Shown here: in pieces, positions 1 to 4,721 of the stretch
Position numbering within the stretch: position 1 is the stretch's first letter
Layout: each line of letters opens with the position of its first letter
Origin: Candidatus Eiseniibacteriota bacterium
GTDB taxonomy: Bacteria > Eisenbacteria > RBG-16-71-46
Direction of reading: 5' to 3'
NCBI GenBank assembly: GCA_021414165.1
Contig: JAIOPA010000389.1
Coordinates: 1-5,645, forward strand
Length of the DNA: 5,645 nucleotides
Made by a program: the position numbers and the translations under genes
The notes under the pieces: model-generated
Told to the model about the DNA's origin: nothing
What the model saw: only the letters and a program-made list of their open reading frames with translations
Database searches by the model: none

Positions 1-1098
1 TCGCTGGTGCGCTCGGCGCGCGGGCCGCTCGACCTGCGCACGCTGCTCGGGGTGTTCGTGGGCGCGTTGGTCACGTCGCTCGTGCATCCGTACGCGCTGC
101 CGCTCGCGGTGGCGTTCGTACTTGGTGCCACGTTCGAGACGCCGCTCCTGCGCACGCGTCAGGGCGTGGCGGCGCTGGCCGTGGTGCTCACCGGAGTGGC
201 CGCCACGTACCTGCTGCTCGTGCCGTCGTACAACCGCGATCTGGGCGGTGATCCGGTGCTGGGCATGGTCACGTCGTATGCCACGCTCGAGGTGAACGTG
301 GTCGGCTCGGCCATCGCGGGCCTGCTCGCGGCATGGACCGCGTCGCGCGCGTGGCCGGGTGCCGGCGGCATGGTGGCCGCGTTGTTCACGCTGGTGCTGG
401 CAGGCGCGGGCGTCGCCATGCACGTGCCGGTGCTGCCGCTGTGGCTGGCGTGGGCCGCGGCCAAGAGCCTGCGGCGCGGGCGCATCACCATGGTGGCGTT
501 GCTCGGCGCCTGTGCGCTGCTGCCCATGGCGAACCCGACCGGCTCGCCCACGTATGCGGTCTTCGCGGTGTTCGTGGCGGTGTGCGCGTCGGTGTTCGAC
601 GAGCAGGGTAGCGAAGGCATGCTGCACATGATCCGCGCCGAGCACGTGCTGGCGGTGCTGTCGCTCATGCTGGCGCTGGCGTTGGGGCTGCGCAGCGGGC
701 TGCCCATCCCCGTGCTGTCGCGCCTGGCACAGCCACTGTTCTCCGAGGGCGAGCGCACGCGGCAGCTGGAGCTGCTGGGCGAGAAGCTGGTGGCGAGCCC
801 GTGGCGCGAGCACCCCGCGCGGTTCCTGCACCCGGCCGAGAACCCCACGGAATACGACGCCACCGACCGGCGGTTCCGTCCGCCCACCGAGGATTCGCAC
901 CTGGCCACCTGGCTCGACTGGAAGCGCGGCCAGCCGCCCGCGGCTACCGACACGCTGGTGCTCACCTTTGGCGGCGAGACCGTGCCCGGCATGGACACCG
1001 TGCTCATGGCGCGTGGCCGATATGCCGGAGACGCGCTAGTGTTGCGCCGCTCGTCCGCCGCTTTGCCGGTGGACACCCTTGTTCTGACGCGACCCTGA
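1..1098 (+). CDS. Polytopic membrane protein with soluble C-terminal region, 5' partial, function unknown
   Basis: The reading frame is open from base 1 to a TGA at 1096-1098, so the gene very probably begins upstream; the GTG at 7 is in frame but has no visible ribosome site. Numbering from that GTG, residues about 13-41, 52-72, 97-113, 119-151, 160-175, 182-198 and 213-230 are strongly hydrophobic and Ala/Leu/Val-rich, giving roughly seven or eight membrane segments. From about residue 240 the protein turns hydrophilic: a charged stretch (EGERTRQLELLGEKL), a Pro-rich segment with ENPTEYDATDRRFRPP, and a C-terminal part that looks beta-rich, with two DTLVLT strings. I do not recognise the family. 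It could be a membrane-embedded glycosyltransferase-like or transporter-like protein, but no catalytic motif is visible. The next gene starts 34 bases downstream on the same strand, so co-transcription is likely. Confidence 0.75.
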   Translation, partial: SLVRSARGPLDLRTLLGVFVGALVTSLVHPYALPLAVAFVLGATFETPLLRTRQGVAALAVVLTGVAATYLLLVPSYNRDLGGDPVLGMVTSYATLEVNVVGSAIAGLLAAWTASRAWPGAGGMVAALFTLVLAGAGVAMHVPVLPLWLAWAAAKSLRRGRITMVALLGACALLPMANPTGSPTYAVFAVFVAVCASVFDEQGSEGMLHMIRAEHVLAVLSLMLALALGLRSGLPIPVLSRLAQPLFSEGERTRQLELLGEKLVASPWREHPARFLHPAENPTEYDATDRRFRPPTEDSHLATWLDWKRGQPPAATDTLVLTFGGETVPGMDTVLMARGRYAGDALVLRRSSAALPVDTLVLTRP

Positions 1099-1101
1099 AT
1101 C

Positions 1102-1117
1102 GGGCCCCGCGCGGCCC
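1102..1117 (+). other. GC-rich hairpin just after the membrane-protein stop
   Basis: GGGCC at 1102-1106 can pair with GGCCC at 1113-1117 around a six-base loop, starting three bases after the TGA. It is followed only by TTC, with no T-run, so a classical Rho-independent terminator is doubtful. It may protect a 3' end or attenuate read-through into the cobalamin-binding gene. Confidence 0.3.
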
Positions 1118-1123
1118 TTCGCT

Positions 1124-1130
1124 GGAGGAA
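1124..1130 (+). promoter_or_regulatory. Shine-Dalgarno site of the cobalamin-binding gene
   Basis: GGAGGAA is a near-perfect anti-16S match. The GGAGG core ends four bases before the ATG at 1133. It is the strongest ribosome site in the window and fixes that start; spacing is slightly short. Confidence 0.7.
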
Positions 1131-1132
1131 GC

Positions 1133-1861
1133 ATGCAACGCAAGATCCGTGTGCTGGTGGGTAAGCCCGGGCTCGATGGTCATGACCGCGGTGCCAAGGT
1201 CGTGGCGGCTGCCCTGCGTGACGCCGGCATGGAGGTGATCTACACGGGGCTGCACCAGACGCCGGTCCAGATCGTGGAGGCGGCGGTGCAGGAGGACGTC
1301 GATGTGGTGGCGCTGTCGGTGCTGTCGGGCGCACACATGACGTTGTTCCCCGGGATCCTTGCGCTCATGCGTGAGCATGGCATTGGCGACCGGTTGCTCA
1401 CGGGTGGCGGCATCATCCCCAATGACGACATGCATGCGCTGCTCGCGCAGGGCATCGGCCGGTTGTTCGGCCCCGGCACCAACACGCAGGACATCGTGCA
1501 TTACATCCGCGAGTGGTACGCGGGCGTGCACGGCGCCGATGCGTTGCCCCCGTTGCCGCCGCCGCCCGCGCGCCCCGCACCCATGGCGCCCGCGGCCGGC
1601 TCGCTGCAGCCGACGCGCGCCGAGGCGCGGCATCACGCGCCCAAGGCGAGCGCACCGGTGAAGAAGGCTGCTGCGAAGAAGGCTGCCCCGAAGAAGGCGG
1701 CTAAGAAGGTGGCGAAGAAGGCTGCGAAGAAGGCTGCCCCCAAGAAGGCGGCTTCGAAGAAGGCTGCGCCCAAGAAGGCTGCAAAGAAGGCCGCCAAGAA
1801 GCCCGTGAAGAAGTCGCCCGCCAAGAAGAAGCCCGCGCCCAAGAAGAAGTCGCGGCGATAG
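1133..1861 (+). CDS. Cobalamin-binding protein (methylmalonyl-CoA mutase small-subunit type) with Lys/Ala-rich tail
   Basis: Residues 3-133 form a compact B12-binding Rossmann-like domain. The signature KPGLDGHDRGAK (11-22) contains the D15-x-H17-x-x-G20 motif, in which the His replaces dimethylbenzimidazole as lower cobalt ligand (base-off/His-on). The accompanying S62-x-L64 and Gly-rich LTGGG (89-93) motifs are also present. This matches the C-terminal domain of methylmalonyl-CoA mutase and the free-standing small subunits found with split mutases or relatives such as isobutyryl- and ethylmalonyl-CoA mutases; which one cannot be told here. Such subunits normally stop near residue 135-140. 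This one continues with a Pro/Ala linker (137-176) and a roughly 66-residue tail (177-242) of KK pairs separated by Ala, Pro, Ser or Val, ending KKKSRR. The tail resembles bacterial histone-H1-like or AlgP-type tails. The large mutase subunit is not in the window. The domain call is firm; the tail's role is unknown. Confidence 0.93.
   Translation: MQRKIRVLVGKPGLDGHDRGAKVVAAALRDAGMEVIYTGLHQTPVQIVEAAVQEDVDVVALSVLSGAHMTLFPGILALMREHGIGDRLLTGGGIIPNDDMHALLAQGIGRLFGPGTNTQDIVHYIREWYAGVHGADALPPLPPPPARPAPMAPAAGSLQPTRAEARHHAPKASAPVKKAAAKKAAPKKAAKKVAKKAAKKAAPKKAASKKAAPKKAAKKAAKKPVKKSPAKKKPAPKKKSRR
1661..1858 (+). repeat. Degenerate tandem repeat coding for KKAA(P/S/K) units
   Basis: This stretch is an imperfect array of 12- and 15-base units built on AAGAAGGCTGC, encoding Lys-Lys pairs every four or five residues. 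Codons are biased to AAG with GCT/GCG/GCC/GCA alternation, so units are similar but not identical in DNA. Arrays of this type can change length by slippage or unequal recombination while remaining in frame. The run is notably purine-rich on the + strand compared with the surrounding sequence. Confidence 0.85.
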
Positions 1862-1865
1862 CAGA

Positions 1866-2477
1866 ATGAGCAACGCGCCCCGGCTGTTGCTGGCGCTCGA
1901 TGGCAGTCCGCTCGAGGGTTCGAGCGTACACAAGCTGCTGAGCGCCGTGTGCGACGGCGCGCGTGACGCAGGCGGGCAGGCCGAGCATGTGCGCGCTTAC
2001 GCCATGAACATCAAGCCGTGCGTGGCCTGCGGTGTCGACGCCGCACCCGGCTTCTGCATCTTCCACGACGACATGGATCGCGTGTACGCGCTGCTCGAAC
2101 GCGCGCATGCGGTGGTGGTGGGCTCGCCGATCTACTTCGACACCGTGAGCGGTCCGCTCAAGCTGCTCATCGATCGCTGCAACTGCGTCACGCCTCTCGT
2201 CACGCTGGCCGATGGCACGCAGGATTGTGTGGCCAAGTGGCCGCGCACCAAGCGCGGCGCGTTCGTGTGCGCGAACAGCGACGCGCATCGCCACGAGACC
2301 GCCGAGAAGTCGGTGCGCGGGTTCTTGAAGTGGGTGGGCGCACGCTGGGAGGAGTCGCTCGTGTGGTCGCACCACGACAACGACCTCGGCACCGTGTCCG
2401 AGCCGCTCGTGGCGCAGGCCCGAGCGCTCGGAGCGAGGCTCATACAGAGCGCGCCGCATCCGGCCGATGCCTCCTGA
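1866..2477 (+). CDS. Flavodoxin-fold NAD(P)H-dependent FMN reductase / iron-sulfur flavoprotein-like protein
   Basis: The 203-residue product has the flavodoxin-like layout of the NADPH-dependent FMN reductase / multimeric WrbA-type group. There is an N-terminal beta strand and phosphate-binding loop (LLLALDGSPLEGSSVHKLL, 7-25), a Cys-rich segment CVACG...GFC (C52, C55, C64) followed by FHDDMDRV, and then VVVGSPIYFDTVSGPLK (83-99), the usual flavin-contacting loop. In archaeal iron-sulfur flavoproteins the compact motif is C-x2-C-x2-C-x4-7-C; here the third position is D58, so a normal 4Fe-4S cluster is doubtful unless C105 or C107 in DRCNC helps. It likely binds FMN and moves electrons or reduces quinone-like or other small substrates in the cytoplasm; the substrate is unknown. 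The ATG lies four bases after the cobalamin gene stop, with no good ribosome site, which suggests translational coupling. Confidence 0.85.
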   Translation: MSNAPRLLLALDGSPLEGSSVHKLLSAVCDGARDAGGQAEHVRAYAMNIKPCVACGVDAAPGFCIFHDDMDRVYALLERAHAVVVGSPIYFDTVSGPLKLLIDRCNCVTPLVTLADGTQDCVAKWPRTKRGAFVCANSDAHRHETAEKSVRGFLKWVGARWEESLVWSHHDNDLGTVSEPLVAQARALGARLIQSAPHPADAS

Positions 2478-2488
2478 GTGAGTCCGTA

Positions 2489-2510
2489 GGCGGCCCGGAC
2501 CCGGACCGCC
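2489..2510 (+). other. GC-rich hairpin between flavoprotein and exported-protein genes
   Basis: GGCGG at 2489-2493 pairs with CCGCC at 2506-2510, and the intervening CCGG/CCGG can extend it after one mismatch. No T-run follows, so it is at best a weak or Rho-assisted terminator, or a processing/stability element in a 55-base gap. Confidence 0.3.
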
Positions 2511-2524
2511 CTTGCCACAGGATC

Positions 2525-2528
2525 GGAG
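2525..2528 (+). promoter_or_regulatory. Ribosome binding site of the exported-protein gene
   Basis: GGAG, inside CGGAGTCC, precedes two in-frame ATGs at 2533 (four-base spacer) and 2539 (ten-base spacer). Either could be used; both leave the signal peptide intact. The in-frame TTG at 2512 lies upstream of this site and is unlikely to be the start. Confidence 0.5.
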
Positions 2529-2532
2529 TCCC

Positions 2533-3174
2533 ATGTCCATGCGCCACCGTTGGCTGATCGCAGCGCTTCTCGTGTGCCTGCCGCTGGCCGCACACGCCGG
2601 CAGTGTGCCGGTGCAGATCGTGCGGTTCGTGGGCACGCCCGCGGACTCCAGTGATCGCGTCACGCAGGCGTTCGAGGCCGCGTTCTCCGAGGCGCAGATC
2701 CCCTGCGAGCGGTTGGAGAACGGCGCGTGGGTGAAGGCTGAGCCCAAGGCCAACCCGTTCGTGCGTGTCGATGCCGCCGGTTCGGAGCTCACCTGGCAAC
2801 TGGACCTGAGCCTGCGGTTCCCGCCCGAGGTGCGCGTGCCCGTGCCGCGGCGCCATCGACGCGATCCGGTGCGCTCGCGCCAGAGCACGTTGCGTACCTC
2901 GCGCGGGTTCGTGTTCGCGGTCACGGCGGTCTCGCCGACCAACATCCGCCGCGACGTCACGCCCGAGGGCCAGCGCTTCGAGGTCTACTTCGCCGATCTC
3001 AAGACGCAGGTCGTGCCCTCGACGCGCCTGCCGAGCGGTGCCTACGACTTCCCGTACGACGATGCCGCGCGCGTGGTGGCACGAGCCGCCATCGAGGTCA
3101 TGTTGCGCGCCAACGAGCAGCTGGCCAAGGATGAGCGCGCTGCACTCAACCCGGCCACGAGGATCCAGCCATGA
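2533..3174 (+). CDS. Secreted protein with signal peptide, function unknown
   Basis: The 213-residue product begins with a clear Sec signal peptide: basic MSMRHR, a hydrophobic core WLIAALLVCLPLA, and an AHA motif with cleavage expected after residue 22. The mature part is about 190 residues. It alternates short beta-like stretches (VPVQIVRFVG; LTWQLDLSLRF; GFVFAVTAV; FEVYFADLKTQVV) and ends in an Ala-rich helix (about 172-193) and a charged tail. A strongly basic loop, PRRHRRDPVRSR (105-116), interrupts the middle. There is one mature Cys (C58), so no internal disulfide. I do not recognise a family. The last four bases overlap the start of the lipoprotein gene as ATGA, a strong sign that both are made together and may work in the same envelope process. 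The start is chosen on GGAG; 2539 is an equally workable alternative. Confidence 0.8.
   Translation: MSMRHRWLIAALLVCLPLAAHAGSVPVQIVRFVGTPADSSDRVTQAFEAAFSEAQIPCERLENGAWVKAEPKANPFVRVDAAGSELTWQLDLSLRFPPEVRVPVPRRHRRDPVRSRQSTLRTSRGFVFAVTAVSPTNIRRDVTPEGQRFEVYFADLKTQVVPSTRLPSGAYDFPYDDAARVVARAAIEVMLRANEQLAKDERAALNPATRIQP
3159..3163 (+). promoter_or_regulatory. Ribosome binding site of the small lipoprotein gene
   Basis: GAGGA lies inside the end of the upstream gene, seven bases before the overlapping ATG at 3171. It supports that start even though the gene overlaps its neighbour. Confidence 0.5.
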
Positions 3175-3383
3175 AGCGCGTGCTCTTGTCGTTCGCATGT
3201 GTGGCGGTGCTTGTGGGTTGCGCTCAGAAGTCGAACGAACCCGTCAGCAAGCTGACCGAGGCGCAGCGCGACACCGCGCTCTCACGCTCGGACCTGCCGG
3301 GCTCGGCCGCCGTGGGCCGCGCGTTCGACGCCGCCGACCAGGCGAAGGACCACGCCACGAAGGTGGACTCGCTGCCGCAGTAA
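3171..3383 (+). CDS. Small lipoprotein, 70 residues, function unknown
   Basis: The start MKRVLLSFACVAVLVGC is a type II (lipoprotein) signal peptide: two basic residues, a hydrophobic core and the lipobox L14-V15-G16-C17, so lipidation and cleavage at C17 are expected. The mature protein is only about 54 residues, hydrophilic, Ala/Asp-rich, without further Cys or membrane segments. It contains LTEAQRDTALSRSDLPG, then an Ala-rich probable helix (AVGRAFDAADQAKDHATK). I recall similar short QRD...LPG...AVG lipoproteins only as uncharacterised; no function can be assigned. It starts inside the stop of the secreted protein gene (ATGA), with GAGGA seven bases upstream, so the two are probably translationally coupled. 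It ends in TAA, the only TAA stop in the window, before the largest gap. Confidence 0.82.
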   Translation: MKRVLLSFACVAVLVGCAQKSNEPVSKLTEAQRDTALSRSDLPGSAAVGRAFDAADQAKDHATKVDSLPQ

Positions 3384-3409
3384 CCGCCTTGCGAGCAGGG
3401 TCCGGCGCG

Positions 3410-3440
3410 TTCGCCAGCACTGCATCGTTTCGGGTAGCAT
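3410..3440 (+). promoter_or_regulatory. Weak candidate promoter before the acyl-CoA dehydrogenase
   Basis: TAGCAT (3435-3440) matches four of six bases of the sigma-70 -10 consensus and lies in the least GC-rich part of the 152-base gap. The only -35-like hexamer is TTCGCC at 3410, with a long 19-base spacer. Promoter rules for this organism are unknown, so this rests mainly on position: it is the one gap large enough for a separate transcription start. Confidence 0.22.
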
Positions 3441-3444
3441 CGTT
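3422..3444 (+). repeat. 8-base direct repeat GCATCGTT, 15-base period
   Basis: GCATCGTT occurs at 3422-3429 and again exactly at 3437-3444. The second copy overlaps the candidate -10 hexamer TAGCAT. The 15-base phase is not a whole number of helical turns. It could be a regulator binding pair acting on the acyl-CoA dehydrogenase gene, or chance. Confidence 0.45.
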
Positions 3445-3492
3445 CGCGCTTCGGCCAACTCCGCTTCAACGCCATCCCATCACTCGGCCCGG

Positions 3493-3507
3493 GGGGCGAT
3501 CCGCCCC
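3493..3507 (+). other. GC hairpin in the acyl-CoA dehydrogenase leader
   Basis: GGGGCG (3493-3498) pairs perfectly with CGCCCC (3502-3507) around the three-base loop ATC. It ends 16 bases before the GGAG ribosome site and 28 before the ATG. With no T-run after it, a 5'-leader structure is more likely than a terminator for the lipoprotein gene. Confidence 0.35.
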
Positions 3508-3523
3508 GCCTCGCGCCGATCCC

Positions 3524-3527
3524 GGAG
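3524..3527 (+). promoter_or_regulatory. Ribosome binding site of the acyl-CoA dehydrogenase gene
   Basis: GGAG, again within CGGAGTCC as before the exported-protein gene, sits eight bases before the ATG at 3536 and 14 before the next in-frame ATG at 3542. It therefore favours 3536. Confidence 0.6.
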
Positions 3528-3535
3528 TCCTTCGC

Positions 3536-4678
3536 ATGCTGATGCTGAAAGAAGAGCACCTGCAGGTCCGCGACATGGTGCGCAAGTTCTCCGAGGAGGT
3601 CGTGGCCCCGCGTGCGCGCGAGCTCGACGAGACGGAGACCTTCCCGCACGAGGCCGTGAAGCAGATGGCCGAGCTGGGCCTCTTGGGCCTGCCGTACCCC
3701 GAGAAGTACGGCGGTGCGGGTATGGATACGCTCTGCTATGCGATCGCGGTGGAGGACGTGGCGCGCGTGTGTGCGTCCACGGCCATCACGCTCGCCGCAC
3801 ACGTGTCGCTCGGCTGCGGGCCGGTGTATGGCTCGGGCACCGAGGAGCAGAAGCTCAAGTACTTGACCCCCATGGCCAAGGGCGAGTGCCTGGGCGCGTT
3901 CGGGCTCACCGAGCCCAACGCCGGCTCCGACGCGGCCGGCACGCAGACGCGTGCAGTGCGGCAGGGTGACGCGTACAAGGTGAACGGTTCCAAGATCTAC
4001 ATCACGAACGCGAGCTACGCGAAGTACATCACGTTCACCGCGGTCACCGACCCCACGCTGGGTTCCAACGGCATCGGCGCGTTCATCATGGACACCGCCA
4101 CGCCGGGGTTCCGCGTGGGCAAGAAAGAGAAGAAGATGGGCCTGCGCGGCTCGGACACGGTCGAGGTCGTGTTCGAGGACTGCATGGTGCCCGCCGAGAA
4201 CATCCTGGGCGAGCCCACGGGCGGGTTCAAGACGTTCATGAAGACGCTCACGGGCGGCCGCATCTCGATTGGTGCGCTGGCGCTGGGTGTGGCGCAGGGC
4301 GCTTACGAGCACGCGCTCGGCTACTCCAAGGTGCGCCACCAGTTCGGCCAGCCGATCGGCAACTTCCAGGCGGTGCAGTTCATGCTCGCCGACATGGCCA
4401 TGAAGATCGAGGCCGCGCGCCACTTGGTGTACCACGCCGCCATGCTGCGCGACGCGGGCAAGGAGTTCACCAAGGAAGCGTCCATGGCCAAGCTGTTCGC
4501 GAGCGAAGTGGGCAACTGGGTCACCGACAAGTCGATCCAGATCCACGGTGGCATGGGCTACTGCCGCGACCTGCCGGTGGAGCGGATGCACCGCGACGTG
4601 AAGCTCATGGAGATCGGCGAAGGCACGAGCGAGATCCAGCGCATGGTGATCGCTCGCGAGATCATGCGGCGCGTTTGA
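3536..4678 (+). CDS. Short-chain (butyryl-CoA-type) acyl-CoA dehydrogenase
   Basis: This FAD enzyme oxidises acyl-CoA to trans-2-enoyl-CoA and passes electrons to electron-transferring flavoprotein; in bacteria it acts in the cytoplasm in beta-oxidation or branched-chain amino acid breakdown. The 380-residue length is normal for the family. An N-terminal helical domain occupies about residues 1-118. A middle beta domain follows, with the signature FGLTEPNAGSDAAGT (E126, G130, S131, D132). The C-terminal helical domain contains GGRISIGALALGVAQGA (R242), RHQFGQPIGNFQAVQF and the closing signature IHGGMGYCRDLPVERMHRD with IGEGTSEIQR. E362, just before GTS, is the expected catalytic base in the position used by short- and medium-chain members. 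Substrate cannot be fixed; butyryl-CoA or short branched acyl-CoA is likely. The frame stays open upstream to 3038, but the family start and GGAG site place the ATG at 3536. No ETF genes are in the window. Confidence 0.95.
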   Translation: MLMLKEEHLQVRDMVRKFSEEVVAPRARELDETETFPHEAVKQMAELGLLGLPYPEKYGGAGMDTLCYAIAVEDVARVCASTAITLAAHVSLGCGPVYGSGTEEQKLKYLTPMAKGECLGAFGLTEPNAGSDAAGTQTRAVRQGDAYKVNGSKIYITNASYAKYITFTAVTDPTLGSNGIGAFIMDTATPGFRVGKKEKKMGLRGSDTVEVVFEDCMVPAENILGEPTGGFKTFMKTLTGGRISIGALALGVAQGAYEHALGYSKVRHQFGQPIGNFQAVQFMLADMAMKIEAARHLVYHAAMLRDAGKEFTKEASMAKLFASEVGNWVTDKSIQIHGGMGYCRDLPVERMHRDVKLMEIGEGTSEIQRMVIAREIMRRV

Positions 4679-4721
4679 GGCTCGCGCGCCAAAGCATCGC
4701 TCCCAAGTGACGACACCTCGC

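Noticed and set aside
159..1334. A 391-codon open frame on the - strand opposite the membrane protein
   Set aside because: Its composition (Pro/Ser/Arg/Ala) is that of a reverse shadow; it crosses the gap and the start of the cobalamin gene without any supporting ribosome site or domain.
1661..1858. Possible CRISPR-like or mobile repeat array
   Set aside because: The units are contiguous, without spacers, stay in frame and encode a regular KKAA tail, so this is a coding repeat.
2478..2532. Rho-independent terminator between the flavoprotein and the exported protein
   Set aside because: A GC stem is present but is followed by CTTGCC, not a T-run, so it is listed only as a hairpin.
1701..2960. 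A 419-codon open frame on the - strand across the flavoprotein gene
   Set aside because: It is a low-complexity shadow of the Lys-repeat and flavoprotein genes on the + strand, with no recognisable motif.
3038..3535. N-terminal extension of the acyl-CoA dehydrogenase by 166 codons
   Set aside because: It would overlap both envelope-protein genes in another frame, and the extra residues look non-coding. The family start coincides with the ATG at 3536 and a GGAG site.
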